64,000 nt of DNA from assembly GCF_964355755.1 (NCBI RefSeq), contig NC_092672.1:12148501-12212500 (forward strand), in the 5' to 3' direction. The stretch is from Antedon mediterranea. Lineage: Eukaryota; Echinodermata; Crinoidea; Comatulida; Antedonidae. The translations under genes were made by a program, and so were the position numbers. Position 1 is the first letter of the stretch. The number at the start of each line of letters is the position of its first letter. Of this stretch, positions 50,101 to 56,649 are shown in pieces. A model generated the notes under the pieces. The model saw only the letters and a program-made list of their open reading frames with translations, had not been told where the DNA came from and searched no databases.

Positions 50101-53100
50101 ATAGAAACTATAGTTTTAACACGTAATTCTTTAGTAAAAAATTATATTAAAAACACCATAAACTAAAGGCTGATTATTTCGACAATCCACACAAAACGCC
50201 GCTATTTTTCTATGAAATCGCACGCCGCAACAACAGCGGAGATAGGCCTAGAATCGTACCGCACTTGTGTAATCACTTCTTGTTGCTATACGCTTGGGTG
50301 CACACGGAACAAGAAAATTTAACTGATGAATTATTCATGTTTATTTTGTGACGTTTCATGAGGGGGTCCCCAACTTATGTACGAAAAAAAAAATCGCGGC
50401 CTGAACTGAGCTAGAAGACAGGTTCGGGAACCAAACCTTAATATCAGCTGAAATCATCCTGAGACTTACCAAATACAGAAGATTCAAAGAAGGTGATTTG
50501 ACCGCACTCCAAGAACTGGCTGATTTGTGTGGAGACGCAGTTGCTCAAATGCAGGAGCTACCCCATCTGATTACGTTAAACACTCCTCATGGTATTAAAC
50601 CAATTGTAGAGAAGTTACCACACTTCATAATTAATAAATGGAGAGAAAAGGTCGCAAAACATAAAAGGAAAATAAAAACGTTCCCGAATTTCAGCATGTT
50701 CACAGAGTTTCTAAGTGAGATGGCTCACATCCAACGTGATCCTGATGTCCCAAGAGGAATTGTTGATGAGGTCAAAACTGATACACCGGGAAACTACCGT
50801 ACACAGACAGGTTACCGTCCTAAGACCACGCAACGTTCAACTGTAAATGTGAGAATAACTGAGGTGAATAAATCTGAAGAGATGTGTCCGCTACACAATG
50901 GTCAGCATCCGTTGGTAGACTGTAGAAACTTTCTGGCCAAGACTTATGCTGCCAAGAAGTCATTCCTTAAGGAAAACCAAGTATGTTTCCGATGTCTCTC
51001 ATCTACATCACACATGGCTAGGAATTGTGATATAAATGTCAGGTGTGGAGAATGCGGTAGTGATCGTCACCCGACTGCATTCCATGGTGACCGTCCGCAG
51101 AAGGCGAATGGCGGAGAACATGTAAAAGCGGAGCAAAAAGCAAATGGCGGAGAGCAAGTAAAAATGGATCAAAAAAGGAAAAAGGTGAGAAGGAAAATGG
51201 CGGGGAGCAGGGGACAGAGTCACAGAAGACGAAGGAAAGAGACAAAGTAGTAAGTACTACATGTACGGATGTCTACCGTGGAATTGGGCTGAGCCGATCG
51301 TGTGCTAAAATCTGTTTAGCAAAATATATTTAGAAGACCATCCTAACACTTTCATAAAAACCTACATTATACTAAACGACCAAAGCAATCGCTCGTTGGC
51401 CAAGAGTGAGGTATTCGACCTTTTTAACATCAATGCAAGACTTACGTCTTATACTTTGAAGACCTGTTCGGGAGCGGCTGAAGTTCAAGGCCGAAAACTG
51501 GAGAAGCTGATAATTGAGTCCATGGATGGTAAAACAAGAATAGCAGCCCCATCGCTACTTGAATGTAATGACATACATGGGAACAAGGCAAAAATTCCCA
51601 CTCCAGAGACAGCCAGCAATTTTCCTCACTTGAAGGATATTGCGGACAAGATACCACCCTTGGATGAGAATGCAAATATTACCATACTGCTCGGCCGAGA
51701 TGCTGCTCAAGCTCATAAAGTCCGAGAAGTACGCAATGGACCAAATCACTCTCCATGGGGCCAACGACTTGATCTAGGCTTGATGGTTATTGGCGACGTC
51801 TGCTTAGGGGGAGCCCACCAAAAGAATGTTGTCACCGCCAACAGAAACCATATAAAGGTTTTGAGAAATGGTAGGCCATCCGCCATGTTTACAACTTGTA
51901 AAAGAATGATCAGTGCGAAGGAAATAACCCTGCAACGCAGCTGTGACGTACTCGGTGGTAATGTATTCTAACAGAAAGAAGATGACGTGAAGTATGGAAT
52001 GTCCAGAGAAGATGTGGAGTTCGTGAAACTTATGGGAAAAGAGATGAATCGTATGCAGTCTCTTATTCGCACACTGGATAAGAAGCTAGAGATGAAAGTT
52101 CACTACTTAGCGTTCATGGAGAAAGTATTCTCAAAGCAACATGCTGAGCTCGTCGAAGATGACAATCATGATGAAGAGTGCTGGTATATACCACACTTTG
52201 GTGTGTACCATCCACAAAAGCCAGGGAAGATCCGGGTGGTTTTTGATTCCAGTGCGCAATTCCAAGATACATCACTTAACAACGTGTTAATGAGTGGACC
52301 AGATCTGGTAAATGGGTTGCTTGGTGTATTGATACGGTTCAGGCAGGATCCTGTGGCGTTTGTAGCAGACATTGAGCAAATGTTATACTCATTTCAAGTC
52401 GTGGAAGAACACAGAGATTATCTTCGGTTCCTGTGGTTCGAAGACAACGACCCAAGCAAAGTATTGAGAACGTATCGGATGAAAGTTCACATCTTCGGAA
52501 ACAAGCCTTCTCCAGCTGTTGCTACGCTAGGACTGAGAAAGACTGCACAAGAAGGAGAGAGCAAGTTTGGCGCAGATGCAAGAGAGTTCGTGGAGAAGAA
52601 TTGTTATGTCGATGATGGGCTGAAGTCTTTAGCTACTTCAGATGAGGCGATCGACCTGCTCAAGCGCACACAAGCCATGTTAGCCACAGCTAATTTACGA
52701 TTACACAAGATCGTCTCAAACGATGCAAAAGTGATAGCAGCTTTCTCACCTCAAGATGTAGCAAGTAACATGTGCAACCTCGATCTCGGATCTGACACCC
52801 CTCTTATGCAAAGGTCATTAGGGGTACTGTGGGATGTCAAGTCAGATGCTTTTACTTTCTCTATTACGGAGGTTAGCAGCAAGGCATTCACTAAGCGAGG
52901 AGTGCTGTCAGAAATCAACAGCATATATGACCCAATTGGCTTTGCGTCACCCGTCATTATAGAGGGAAGAAGGCTGTTAAGGGAAATGACAAGAGATCAA
53001 TGCATAGATTGGGATGAGCCATTACCGAAACAGCTATATGATTCATGGCAGAAGTGGCAAAGCTCCATAGTTCAACTTTCAGAGGTTCTGATCCCTCGTC

Positions 53101-56100
53101 CTTATACATCATTTCCATCAAACCAGTCCATCCAGAGAGAACTCCACACATTCTCTGATGCTTCTAACACAGCCATTGGCGCTGTGTCTTACCTCAGAAT
53201 TACTGATAAAGTGGGAGAAGTTCACCTGAGTTTTGTTGTTGGAAAGGCAAAGCTAGCACCTAAAGCTGCGACATCAATACCACGCTTAGAGTTGTGCGGA
53301 GCAGTACTTGCCGCAGAAGTCGCAAAATGTGTTAAAACTGAATTGGATTTTAACTTGGATGCCACACATTTTTACACCGATAGCAAGGTCGTTCTCGGTT
53401 ATATCAGAAATAAAACCCGTAGGTTCTACATGTACGTGGGGAACAGAGTGGATCAGATTCTTCAGTCGACCAAACCCCCAGAACAATGGAAATATGTTAA
53501 AACAGATATAAACCCAGCCGATCAAGCTACAAGATCCATCAAGGCTAAAGACTTACAGAACTCGGCATGGATTCAAGGACCAAGATTCCTACTTAATAAG
53601 AACTCGTGTGAGAGAAACACAACGGTCTGTGACATCAGTGAAATTGAAGAGGATCCCGAAGTAAGACCTGTCGTAGCTACCAGTGCTACAGAAGTTCAGT
53701 CAGCCAAATCACTGGGATCCGAGCGATTTAGCAGATTTTCGAATTGGGGAAATCTTGTGCGAGCAATTGGAAGTCTTGTGCATATTGCTTGTACGTTCAC
53801 AGAAACCAAGAAAAAAGACTGTAGTGGGTGGCATGTATGCATGATTCCACCACCTGTATTGATTAAGGCAAAACAGATTGTAGTGAAATGTGCTCAACTT
53901 GATGAATTCACAGCTGAAATCAATCACATGAAGAATGGAAAACATCTTCCCAAGACAAGTACGCTAGTAAAGCTTACACCTTATTTGGATAACAAGGGAG
54001 TCATGCGAGTTGGAGGACGTTTAGAAATGGGACTAGCCGAAGAAGGAGGGCATCCTATGATTCTTCCCAAACATCACCATGTTACAACATTAATCATCCG
54101 CCACTACCACCAACAAGTTCAACACCAAGGCAGACACCTAACACATGGAAGAATACGTAGTGAAGGCTTCTGGATAATAGGTGGCAAGAGGTCAATCTCA
54201 AAGGAGCTTGAAAAGTATGTAGTTTGCAAGAAGCAGAGAGGAAAGCAAGAGACACAGAAAATGGCTGATTTACCTAAGGAATGCTTAACATCAGCTCCCT
54301 CATTCACATATGTAGGGTTTGACGTATTCGGTCCTTGGATGGTACGAACACGGCGCACAAGAGGTGGACAAGCAAACGGAAAACGATGGGCCATTTGTTT
54401 ACTTGCATGTGTAGTCGGGCTGTCCATATAGAGGTGATAGAGGGTATGGATACCTCAAGCTGCTTGAACGCCCTTAGAAGATTCTTTGCGATAAGAGGTC
54501 CTGCGAAACAACTACGGTCAGATTGTGGGACGAATTTTGTTGGTGCGTGCAATATCTTGGGTGAAAGTATTCAGAAAGAAGGACAAGATAAAATTAAACG
54601 CTATCTATTGACCCGTGAATGTGAGTGGGTGTTCAACCCGCCTCATGCATCCCATATGGGAGGAAGTTGGGAACGTATGATTGGAGTAGCAAGGAAGATT
54701 ATAGATGGTATGTTTAGAGATCTTGGAGAAACCAAGTTAACCCACGAAGTCCTGGTAACACTAATGGCAGAAGTATCAGAAACTATTAATGCACGACCCT
54801 TAGTAGAAGTCTCTACTGATCCTGAATCACCACAAATAATATCACCAAACACTCTACTTACTCAAAAGTCTCAACCATTCGCAGCACTTCCTGGAGCGTT
54901 TTGTAATGCTGATTTGTATGGTAAGCGGTGGCGAACGGTACAGCACTTGGCTAAAAAATTTTGGTCAAAATGGAAAAGAGACTATATCCCTACACTTCAG
55001 AACAGAAGCAAGTGGCAACATGAAAAGAGGAATATAAAGGAAGGAGATATTGTTCTTCTAAAGGAGAAAGACACCGTCAGAAATGATTGGCCTTTGGGAC
55101 GAATCGTTAAAGCAATTGAAGGATCAGACGGACGAGTTAGGAGAGTGGAAGTGACTGTTTATAGAGGTGGAGAACTGAAAACCTTTGCAAGACCGATTAG
55201 TGAATTGGTACTGATAATGCCGACTCCTTAAGAGTTACATTGAACATTATTATAATGAATATTATGTCATATTATTTTGTATTGTTTATGTTTTAACTTT
55301 TTGATATGAATGGTATCCTTTAGATACCAGACGGGGAGTGTGTTGCTCCTATTTTAGCTGCATCGTTCCTTTCCGAGAGAGGGCGTATGTAAATAGGATC
55401 CATGTTATAAGTTTCGCATTGACTACATGTGTTCTAGAGTTCGGGTTCTAAATGTCTTATTGTGCCTAGTAGGCCGCACATTGCTTGTAAGTTGTTAGAG
55501 TATTATATTACAATAATTATAATCTATATATAAATTTACGTAAGGGCAAAATTCGGTAAATCGCCCCTTACTTCTAGAATTTTTACTCGATGGTATATAA
55601 AGTTGGTTCGTACTTTCGGTACTGATTTTAACCACCTGATGTAACCCTGTTTACTAATTAAATTAAGTTAGATAATTAGTTATTGACGATTAAAACGAAT
55701 TTAGGTTCAATCAACGATTTGCCCCAAATAGGGGTGTTTTCCGATCGTGGTATACACTGTCTAATGGATGTCCATCTTGAAAAATACCTGCCACAAAAAT
55801 GCGAGGAGGCTTTGCATTTTCCTATCTCCTCCTACGATAATTGTTTTTAATGGCTGAAAACCGGTTGAACAGCTCGAGTACAGCATCATAATGTTGAAGA
55901 CTGGCCGTGCTATTTTGTAAAATTTTACACATTTTAGCCTTTGGCTACAATATAAATGTCATTGTATTGAACAAAAATGAAAGCATTGTTAGATAGGTCT
56001 ATCAATGGAAACTTAACAGTGATATAATACAACAAAACAGATAAAATAATGTAATGATTGTTTCAACATTGCATGGAGCCATGTAACGGCAATATGTGTA

Positions 56101-56605
56101 ACCGAGTTAATGATTATGTAATTGTCGTTGAAGGTATCATATTTCTTCATTATAAAAACTTTGGAAAGATTTAGTATCTTTTTGACGGGTGTTTTGTTTC
56201 ATAAATAATTTAAAGTCATCTGACAAGCTAGTATAACTGACCGCAAAGTCAGTTTACTGTATGTCTATTAATCCGCTGGATTCAGTGTTCAGTGTAAATA
56301 ATATATTTTAAAATTTGGATTGTATAATTATATAAATATAGTTTCTATACCTTATCGACGACGTTCACAAGATGTGGATATTTCTTGCATATTTCTTCAA
56401 TTTCTTTCAAGCCTTGTTTATATCTTACAGCTCTTAGCAATACGTATCTGAAAAAAAGAAGATAAAAATGCATTTCTGGCAAGAATACTCGAACGATGAT
56501 GTTGATATCTATTTATAACATTAAAAGTTTGTAGGATATAAAATGTAAAGCTTTAAAATGCAGTCCTCCACAATTTGAAGATATAACTTACCGGTACTCA
56601 TCCAT
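25602..56605 (-). CDS. Ankyrin-Roc-COR (ROCO family) protein with C-terminal tandem DED-like domains, 25 coding exons
   Basis: Exons on the minus strand: 56592-56605, 56351-56447, 45002-45106, 42295-42399, 41918-42022, 41415-41519, 40609-40713, 39740-39847, 37806-37887, 37416-37572, 36597-36700, 36038-36208, 35708-35860, 35077-35250, 34529-34737, 34072-34161, 33766-33957, 33365-33610, 32542-32736, 32292-32438, 31356-31658, 30996-31100, 30705-30909, 30449-30523, 25602-26131. All phases agree and the sum is 3882 nt (1293 residues). Domains: ankyrin repeats about 5-276; Roc with P-loop GKEGAGKTS (311-319), STDGI (335-339), DYAG (586-589) and THMD (677-680); COR about 693-1090; two helical DED-like bundles about 1120-1290. 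Such proteins are GTP-regulated scaffolds in the cytosol, and death-fold tails usually recruit partners in apoptosis or immunity; this role is inferred. DAPK1 has a similar ANK-ROC-COR-Death order but carries a kinase. The donor at 35077 (GTTGGA) is weak, and the UTR exons are unproved. Confidence 0.8.
26721..29059. mobile_element. hAT-like non-autonomous DNA transposon in the last intron of gene 1
   Basis: The ends are inverted repeats: CAGGGCTGCAAATTAA at 26721 and its complement ending at 29059. GAAAA (5 bp) lies directly outside both ends. The CAGGG terminus resembles hAT elements; a 5-bp rather than 8-bp duplication would be unusual, so the superfamily is provisional. The interior (2.3 kb) has poly-G/poly-C runs, a 51-bp duplication and an unrecognised 123-codon open frame at 28006-28377 with no transposase motif. 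Confidence 0.6.
27626..27727. repeat. 51-bp x 2 direct repeat inside the hAT-like element
   Basis: TTTAACATAGGCCTTTGTAA at 27626 and 27677, each followed by ACGACAAAAGACCCGACCAG. Being a multiple of 3 it keeps a small frame open. Confidence 0.8.
29272..30032 (+). mobile_element. GTCGCG-hairpin element, full copy 2
   Basis: Same family as 17962-18707: head GTCGCGTGG-AAGCGAC (one mismatch in the hairpin), GTCGGTC/GTCTGTC microsatellite, CGCG-rich interior with shared blocks (ATTACGTTATGCGAGCACGT), second GTCGGTC run, end CGCGACTTAATGGCTGTTG-GCCTTG. TTA flanks both sides. It lies in the last intron of gene 1, antisense to it. Confidence 0.6.
30449..31100 (-). CDS. Gene 1 exons 30996-31100, 30705-30909, 30449-30523: COR tail and linker
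   Basis: Encodes LEIYRLRIWSPTTAIDDTNI, then a Cys-rich stretch (YKLRVLCTVCDPNKHHLHNL, ..SVECGKNDAM..LFLPG) as in the C-terminal part of ROCO proteins, and a short polar linker (TEGEREKTFETRMSSTSEKT). All junctions are in phase. The intron that follows (30448-26132) is 4.3 kb and filled by two transposable elements. Confidence 0.75.
31356..33610 (-). CDS. Gene 1 exons 33365-33610, 32542-32736, 32292-32438, 31356-31658: COR domain
   Basis: COR hallmarks occur in order: RTVPFKWLDLQERLQ (start of COR), LLHALTYLNDIGAIMY with ENTVITN (the L-H-L..G-I-Y and V-I-L-P block), QLWNKLSEKGILEEKLLRYLW (the W..L...GIL...LL..LW block), and RVFLVPCRM (the FLVPC..M block). COR mediates dimerisation in ROCO proteins. 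The 32292 exon starts after TTTTTACACAG at 32438; an earlier AG at 32466 would break the phase. Introns are short except 31659-32291, which is plain AT-rich sequence. Confidence 0.85.
33766..33957 (-). CDS. Gene 1 exon: Roc G4 (THxD)
   Basis: Encodes STLGMTNLEMNMFWIRSIYE, then a loop and SPPICLVATHMDKLKKSKSK. ThrHisxAsp is the Roc version of the guanine-specificity NKxD motif, and the PP-I-LV-TH-D-L context is diagnostic of the family. Confidence 0.85.
34072..34737 (-). CDS. Gene 1 exons 34529-34737 and 34072-34161: Roc G3 (DxxG)
   Basis: The first exon ends with TTIWDYAGQLDYYITHR, the signature W-D-[FY]-A-G-Q of Roc switch II followed by YY.TH. The second continues FFLTNRVSYCVAFNACDNL and DEPANPRDSTT, the strand and loop after switch II. 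The joint is phase 0. Confidence 0.85.
35077..36208 (-). CDS. Gene 1 exons 36038-36208, 35708-35860, 35077-35250: Ser-rich insertion in Roc
   Basis: Three exons between switch I and the DxxG exon encode about 165 residues. The first has a helical, charged start (ELNKKIREDALAEKLATQLI) seen in other large animal ROCO proteins, then Ser/Asp/Glu-rich sequence; the next two are Ser/Thr-rich (CSISSDSVSSVE, ASTSDSRESDYTSLAVES). It is probably a disordered loop. The exon 35077-35250 uses the weak donor AAGG|GTTGGA, chosen because it alone keeps the phase into the DxxG exon. Confidence 0.65.
36597..36700 (-). CDS. Gene 1 exon: Roc switch I region
   Basis: Encodes RFKSNEPSTDGIAITTTLFQ then AIGKECDRWKKEDID. 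The EPSTDGI-I word matches the G2/switch I of Roc domains (x-S-T-x-G-I). Acceptor ATTATTATAG, donor GACG|GTAAGT. Confidence 0.8.
36880..36985. repeat. Trinucleotide-rich tract (ATC/ATT) in a gene 1 intron
   Basis: An imperfect run of CATCATCGTCATTATCATCA-type triplets between the P-loop and switch I exons. Similar short CAT tracts occur at 33127-33215 and 36294-36316. The open frames across them are artefacts of the triplets. Confidence 0.7.
37416..37572 (-). CDS. Gene 1 exon: Roc GTPase P-loop
   Basis: Contains CMFLGKEGAGKTSCVKAML, a Walker A/G1 motif (GxxGxGK[TS]) preceded by a beta strand, as in Roc domains. The preceding helix (ARGESAIRSFQNELENG) is the usual lead-in of animal Roc proteins. 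The catalytic Lys and Thr are intact, so nucleotide binding is expected. Confidence 0.85.
37806..37887 (-). CDS. Gene 1 exon: last ankyrin-like piece and linker to Roc
   Basis: Encodes RGQTPASALKDSHISKEKKN then TILELLD. G-Q-TP-x-SAL resembles the start of a final degenerate ankyrin repeat. It ends in phase 1 and links in frame to the P-loop exon. Confidence 0.65.
37935..38516 (+). mobile_element. Helitron-like element, internally deleted copy 4
   Basis: Starts TCTATATATAAATTTACG after an A, then follows the family (GTTGGTTCGTAC, GATTTTAACCACC), skips the centre, and resumes with the CTAATGTTACATAC to ACGTACATTTGAAATCGCCAG end. It finishes near a degraded terminal hairpin (CTAGATGCGAGCGAAGCTT). 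About 580 bp. It sits in the intron between the ankyrin exon F and the linker exon. Confidence 0.6.
38640..38765 (+). mobile_element. 3' end of a CR1/L2-like LINE
   Basis: ATTGTTCTGTCTATGTAAAG, CGCATTAAGGCTTTCAGCAT and AATGCGCTAA..AAGTACCAG match 15595-15655, followed by an ATT microsatellite tail. The coding end is reduced to a few codons of the LK(T/S)..F type. Confidence 0.65.
39740..39847 (-). CDS. Gene 1 ankyrin exon F (36 codons)
   Basis: Encodes EGNTPLHEHVGTGTSGKIEI then VNSLIAHGASLKARNK. It is one codon longer than exons A-E and more diverged, so it is probably the oldest cassette. Donor AAG|GTACC, acceptor CTTTCCAG. Confidence 0.8.
40609..40713 (-). CDS. Gene 1 ankyrin exon E
   Basis: Encodes DGDTPLHKHVWYGEGNVEIV then NSLIAHGASITATNN. 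Same cassette size and phase as the others. Confidence 0.8.
40960..40985 (-). pseudogene. Remnant of a deleted ankyrin cassette
   Basis: CCCTGGAAAGAAGAAAGTTA (40967 onward) is the acceptor side that precedes every ankyrin exon (complement ..CTTTCTTCTTTCCAG|GG), and the intron that follows also matches, but only about two exon bases remain before unrelated intron sequence. It indicates that a cassette was lost here by unequal recombination. Confidence 0.5.
41415..41519 (-). CDS. Gene 1 ankyrin exon D
   Basis: Encodes KGNTPLHVHFRFADGNVEIV then NSLIAHGASITATNN. It shares the last 19 residues with exon A. The acceptor is TTTTCAG. The first-helix residues (VHFRFAD) differ between cassettes while the second helix is constant. 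Confidence 0.8.
41918..42022 (-). CDS. Gene 1 ankyrin exon C (identical to exon B)
   Basis: The same 105 bases as exon B. Acceptor TTTCCAG, donor AAT|GTAAAT, phase 0 on both sides, so inclusion of both copies simply adds one more ankyrin repeat. Confidence 0.75.
42295..42399 (-). CDS. Gene 1 ankyrin exon B (identical to exon C)
   Basis: Encodes NGNTPLHAHVELGRGNIEIV then NSLIAHGALIKAANN. All 105 bases match the exon at 41918-42022, and most of the flanking intron matches as well, so it belongs to a very recent 377-bp tandem duplication. An assembly artefact from a collapsed or expanded repeat is possible, though the junction sequence differs from the rest of the intron. Confidence 0.75.
42460..43160. 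repeat. Intron block duplicated at 45170-45880
   Basis: GACTAACTGATTTCAATTAA at about 42520 and 45224, TTCGACAGCTGTACATGAT-type words, and TTCCTACGCCTAGACATTTC at 42700 and 45401 keep the same order. It shows that a ~2.7-kb unit, larger than the 377-bp one, was also duplicated in the ankyrin region. Confidence 0.75.
43161..45001. other. Long intron between ankyrin exons A and B; no gene seen
   Basis: AT-rich intron. The last part (44690-45000) repeats the intron words that precede other cassettes (GCTACAGCTACACGATGTTT, CGAATCTAGGGTTTG). The small open frame at 44475-44696 falls in a block also present at about 45910-46010 with stops, so it is not coding. Confidence 0.5.
45002..45106 (-). CDS. 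Gene 1 ankyrin exon A (35 codons, phase 0)
   Basis: Encodes DGNTPLHEHVHFGRGNIEIV then NSLIAHGASITATNN, one full ankyrin repeat. The GNTPLH turn and the G-N-I-E-I-V second helix are canonical. HV replaces the usual Ala-Ala after the first His, and the unit is two residues longer than 33. Acceptor TTTCCAG, donor AAT|GTAAAT. A BEL/Pao element occupies the intron before it. Confidence 0.8.
46010..46200 (+). pseudogene. LINE reverse-transcriptase C-terminal fragment
   Basis: The plus strand reads QIDQLEAIQKRV, a stop, then YENALSVCNLETLATRRKHL and CLRFARDLEKSAYF, the typical end of LINE ORF2 (LE.IQKR ... L..L..RR..L...FA). It is cut by the BEL/Pao LTR at 46201, which therefore inserted into it. 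Confidence 0.6.
46408..48179 (-). mobile_element. Helitron-like element, copy 3, inside the BEL left LTR
   Basis: On the minus strand it starts TCTATATATAAA (48179) after an A and ends CCATCTAG (46408) before a T. A strong hairpin lies at the CTAG end (AGATGGTACGC pairing with GCGTACCATCT). The LTR reads through when it is removed. It carries a SINE at 47788. No coding capacity for Rep/helicase. Confidence 0.7.
47788..48105 (+). mobile_element. tRNA-derived SINE (Ser/Leu-like head)
   Basis: The head GGGTGAGTGGCCGAGCGGTT fits a tRNA acceptor stem and A box, and GGGGTTCGAGGCTCACTC fits the B box/T arm and closing stem, so the first ~83 nt resemble a type II (Ser/Leu) tRNA. The body runs to about 48105, ending in TTTCAATTTCAATTC. 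Other Helitron copies continue straight from TTTATATA to CCATCGAG, so the SINE is a secondary insertion. It should be read by RNA polymerase III; activity is unknown. Confidence 0.65.
48666..51250 (+). pseudogene. BEL/Pao gag, interrupted
   Basis: The gag frame opens at 48666 with a Ser/Arg-rich start and a long Ala/Glu/Lys coiled coil (about residues 45-120). A TGA interrupts at 49266, after which the frame continues with a capsid-like word, MFLPWKRSFKAMV. A Mutator-like element is inserted at 49454-50397; the flanking gag codons on its two sides are in the same register. The C-terminal part (50498-51250) has a zinc knuckle, CFRCLSSTSHMARNC, and a second Cys/His motif, CGECGSDRHPTAFH, then a Lys/Arg-rich tail ended by TAG. 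Confidence 0.8.
49454..50397. mobile_element. Mutator-like MITE (944 bp) inside BEL gag
   Basis: The ends GCGATTTTTTTTTTCGTACA and the complement form inverted repeats of about 140 bp (left arm to about 49595). A 9-bp near-duplication flanks it: GGCCTGGAC (49445-49453) and GGCCTGAAC (50398-50406). Nine-bp duplications and long TIRs are typical of Mutator-like elements. No transposase in the interior. The G/A difference in the duplication is a later point change. Confidence 0.75.
51253..51971 (+). pseudogene. BEL/Pao aspartic protease region
   Basis: The frame contains ILNDQSNRSLAKSEVFDLF, the BEL-type protease start (the catalytic Asp lies in the [LD]-N/D-D-Q-S-N context), followed by TITILLGRDAAQ-like sequence near 51675 and GLMVIGDVCLGG. 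It is separated from gag by a stop and frame change and ends in a stop at 51971. Compared with usual BEL polyproteins, the segment between protease and RT is too short, which indicates a deletion near 51970-52060. Confidence 0.75.
51987..54431 (+). pseudogene. BEL/Pao pol: reverse transcriptase, RNase H, N-terminal integrase
   Basis: About 814 codons. The RT has KIRVVFDSSAQF, VADIEQMLYSF (first catalytic Asp) and CYVDDGLKS (the Asp pair). RNase H follows with HTFSDASNTAIGAVSY, RLELCGAVLAAEV and FYTDSKVVLGYI. The integrase zinc region has two His (HHVTTLIIRHYH) and a CKKQ-type Cys part, with only one clear Cys of the pair. The core begins at TYVGFDVFGPW. The frame is lost near 54395-54431, inside the integrase core, where the plus-one frame takes over. 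Confidence 0.85.
54390..55231 (+). pseudogene. BEL/Pao integrase core and C-terminus, shifted frame
   Basis: Continues the integrase in another frame: CSRAVHIEVIEG, LRSDCGTNFVGA (second catalytic Asp) and HMGGSWERMIG (catalytic Glu), then the C-terminal domain typical of BEL integrases (YIPTLQNRSKW, GDIVLLKEKD, RNDWPLGRI, RPISELVLI). It ends at TAA 55231. The frameshift upstream separates it from the first catalytic Asp, so no complete integrase is encoded. Confidence 0.85.
55523..55908 (+). mobile_element. Helitron-like element, 5' fragment (copy 5), at the BEL right LTR
   Basis: Starts with the family 5' end (TC-TATATATAAATTTACG) right after the LTR base A at 55522 and follows the complement of 47500-48179 to about 55908, where similarity stops at GACTGGCCG. 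It is in the opposite orientation to the copy in the left LTR and enters three bases away from the equivalent position. Confidence 0.65.
55909..56350. other. Intron sequence of gene 1 after the BEL insertion; nothing recognised
   Basis: AT-rich, with no open frame or repeat signature that I can name. Confidence 0.4.
56351..56447 (-). CDS. Gene 1 exon 2: first ankyrin-type helix pair
   Basis: Encodes YVLLRAVRYKQGLKEIEEIC followed by KKYPHLVNVVDK. The LLRAV..G...IEEIC..YPHLVN..D pattern is that of a capping ankyrin repeat that leads into G-x-TPLH of the next exon. Acceptor TTTTTTTCAG, donor AAG|GTATAG. It ends in phase 0, which lets the following 35-codon cassettes be added or lost without a frame change. 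Confidence 0.7.
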
Positions 56606-56649
56606 TGAAAAAAATGCACTCTATGTAGTTGCCAATCATTCAGTGGTTG
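56592..56649 (-). CDS. Gene 1 exon 1 (leader plus start; coding 56592-56605)
   Basis: ATGGATGAGTACCG is followed by the donor GTAAG; the two leftover bases CG join the A of the next exon to give M-D-E-Y-R. The leader from 56649 follows a TTTTTCAG-like acceptor, so at least one more upstream leader exon is expected; the best candidate donor is at 59678. The leader is shared with gene 2 at 3412-3460. Confidence 0.6.

Larger units (their letters stand above)
46201..55522 (+). mobile_element. Degraded BEL/Pao LTR retrotransposon, antisense in a gene 1 intron
   Basis: LTR starts (TGTTGCTCCTATTTTAGCTG) occur at 46201 and 55341, the second preceded by the purine-rich GACGGGGAGTG. The left LTR is split by a Helitron-like insertion (46408-48179) and resumes at 48180; its right edge near 48570 is uncertain. 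The right LTR is cut at 55522 by another Helitron-like copy. Gag, protease, reverse transcriptase, RNase H and integrase are recognisable but carry stops, frameshifts, a deletion and a 944-bp insertion. It lies opposite to gene 1 between exons 2 and A. The element cannot make its proteins as it stands. Confidence 0.85.

Noticed and set aside
51987-55231. An active BEL/Pao polymerase
   Set aside because: A frameshift inside the integrase core, a deletion before RT, a stop and an insertion in gag, and split LTRs make the copy inactive.
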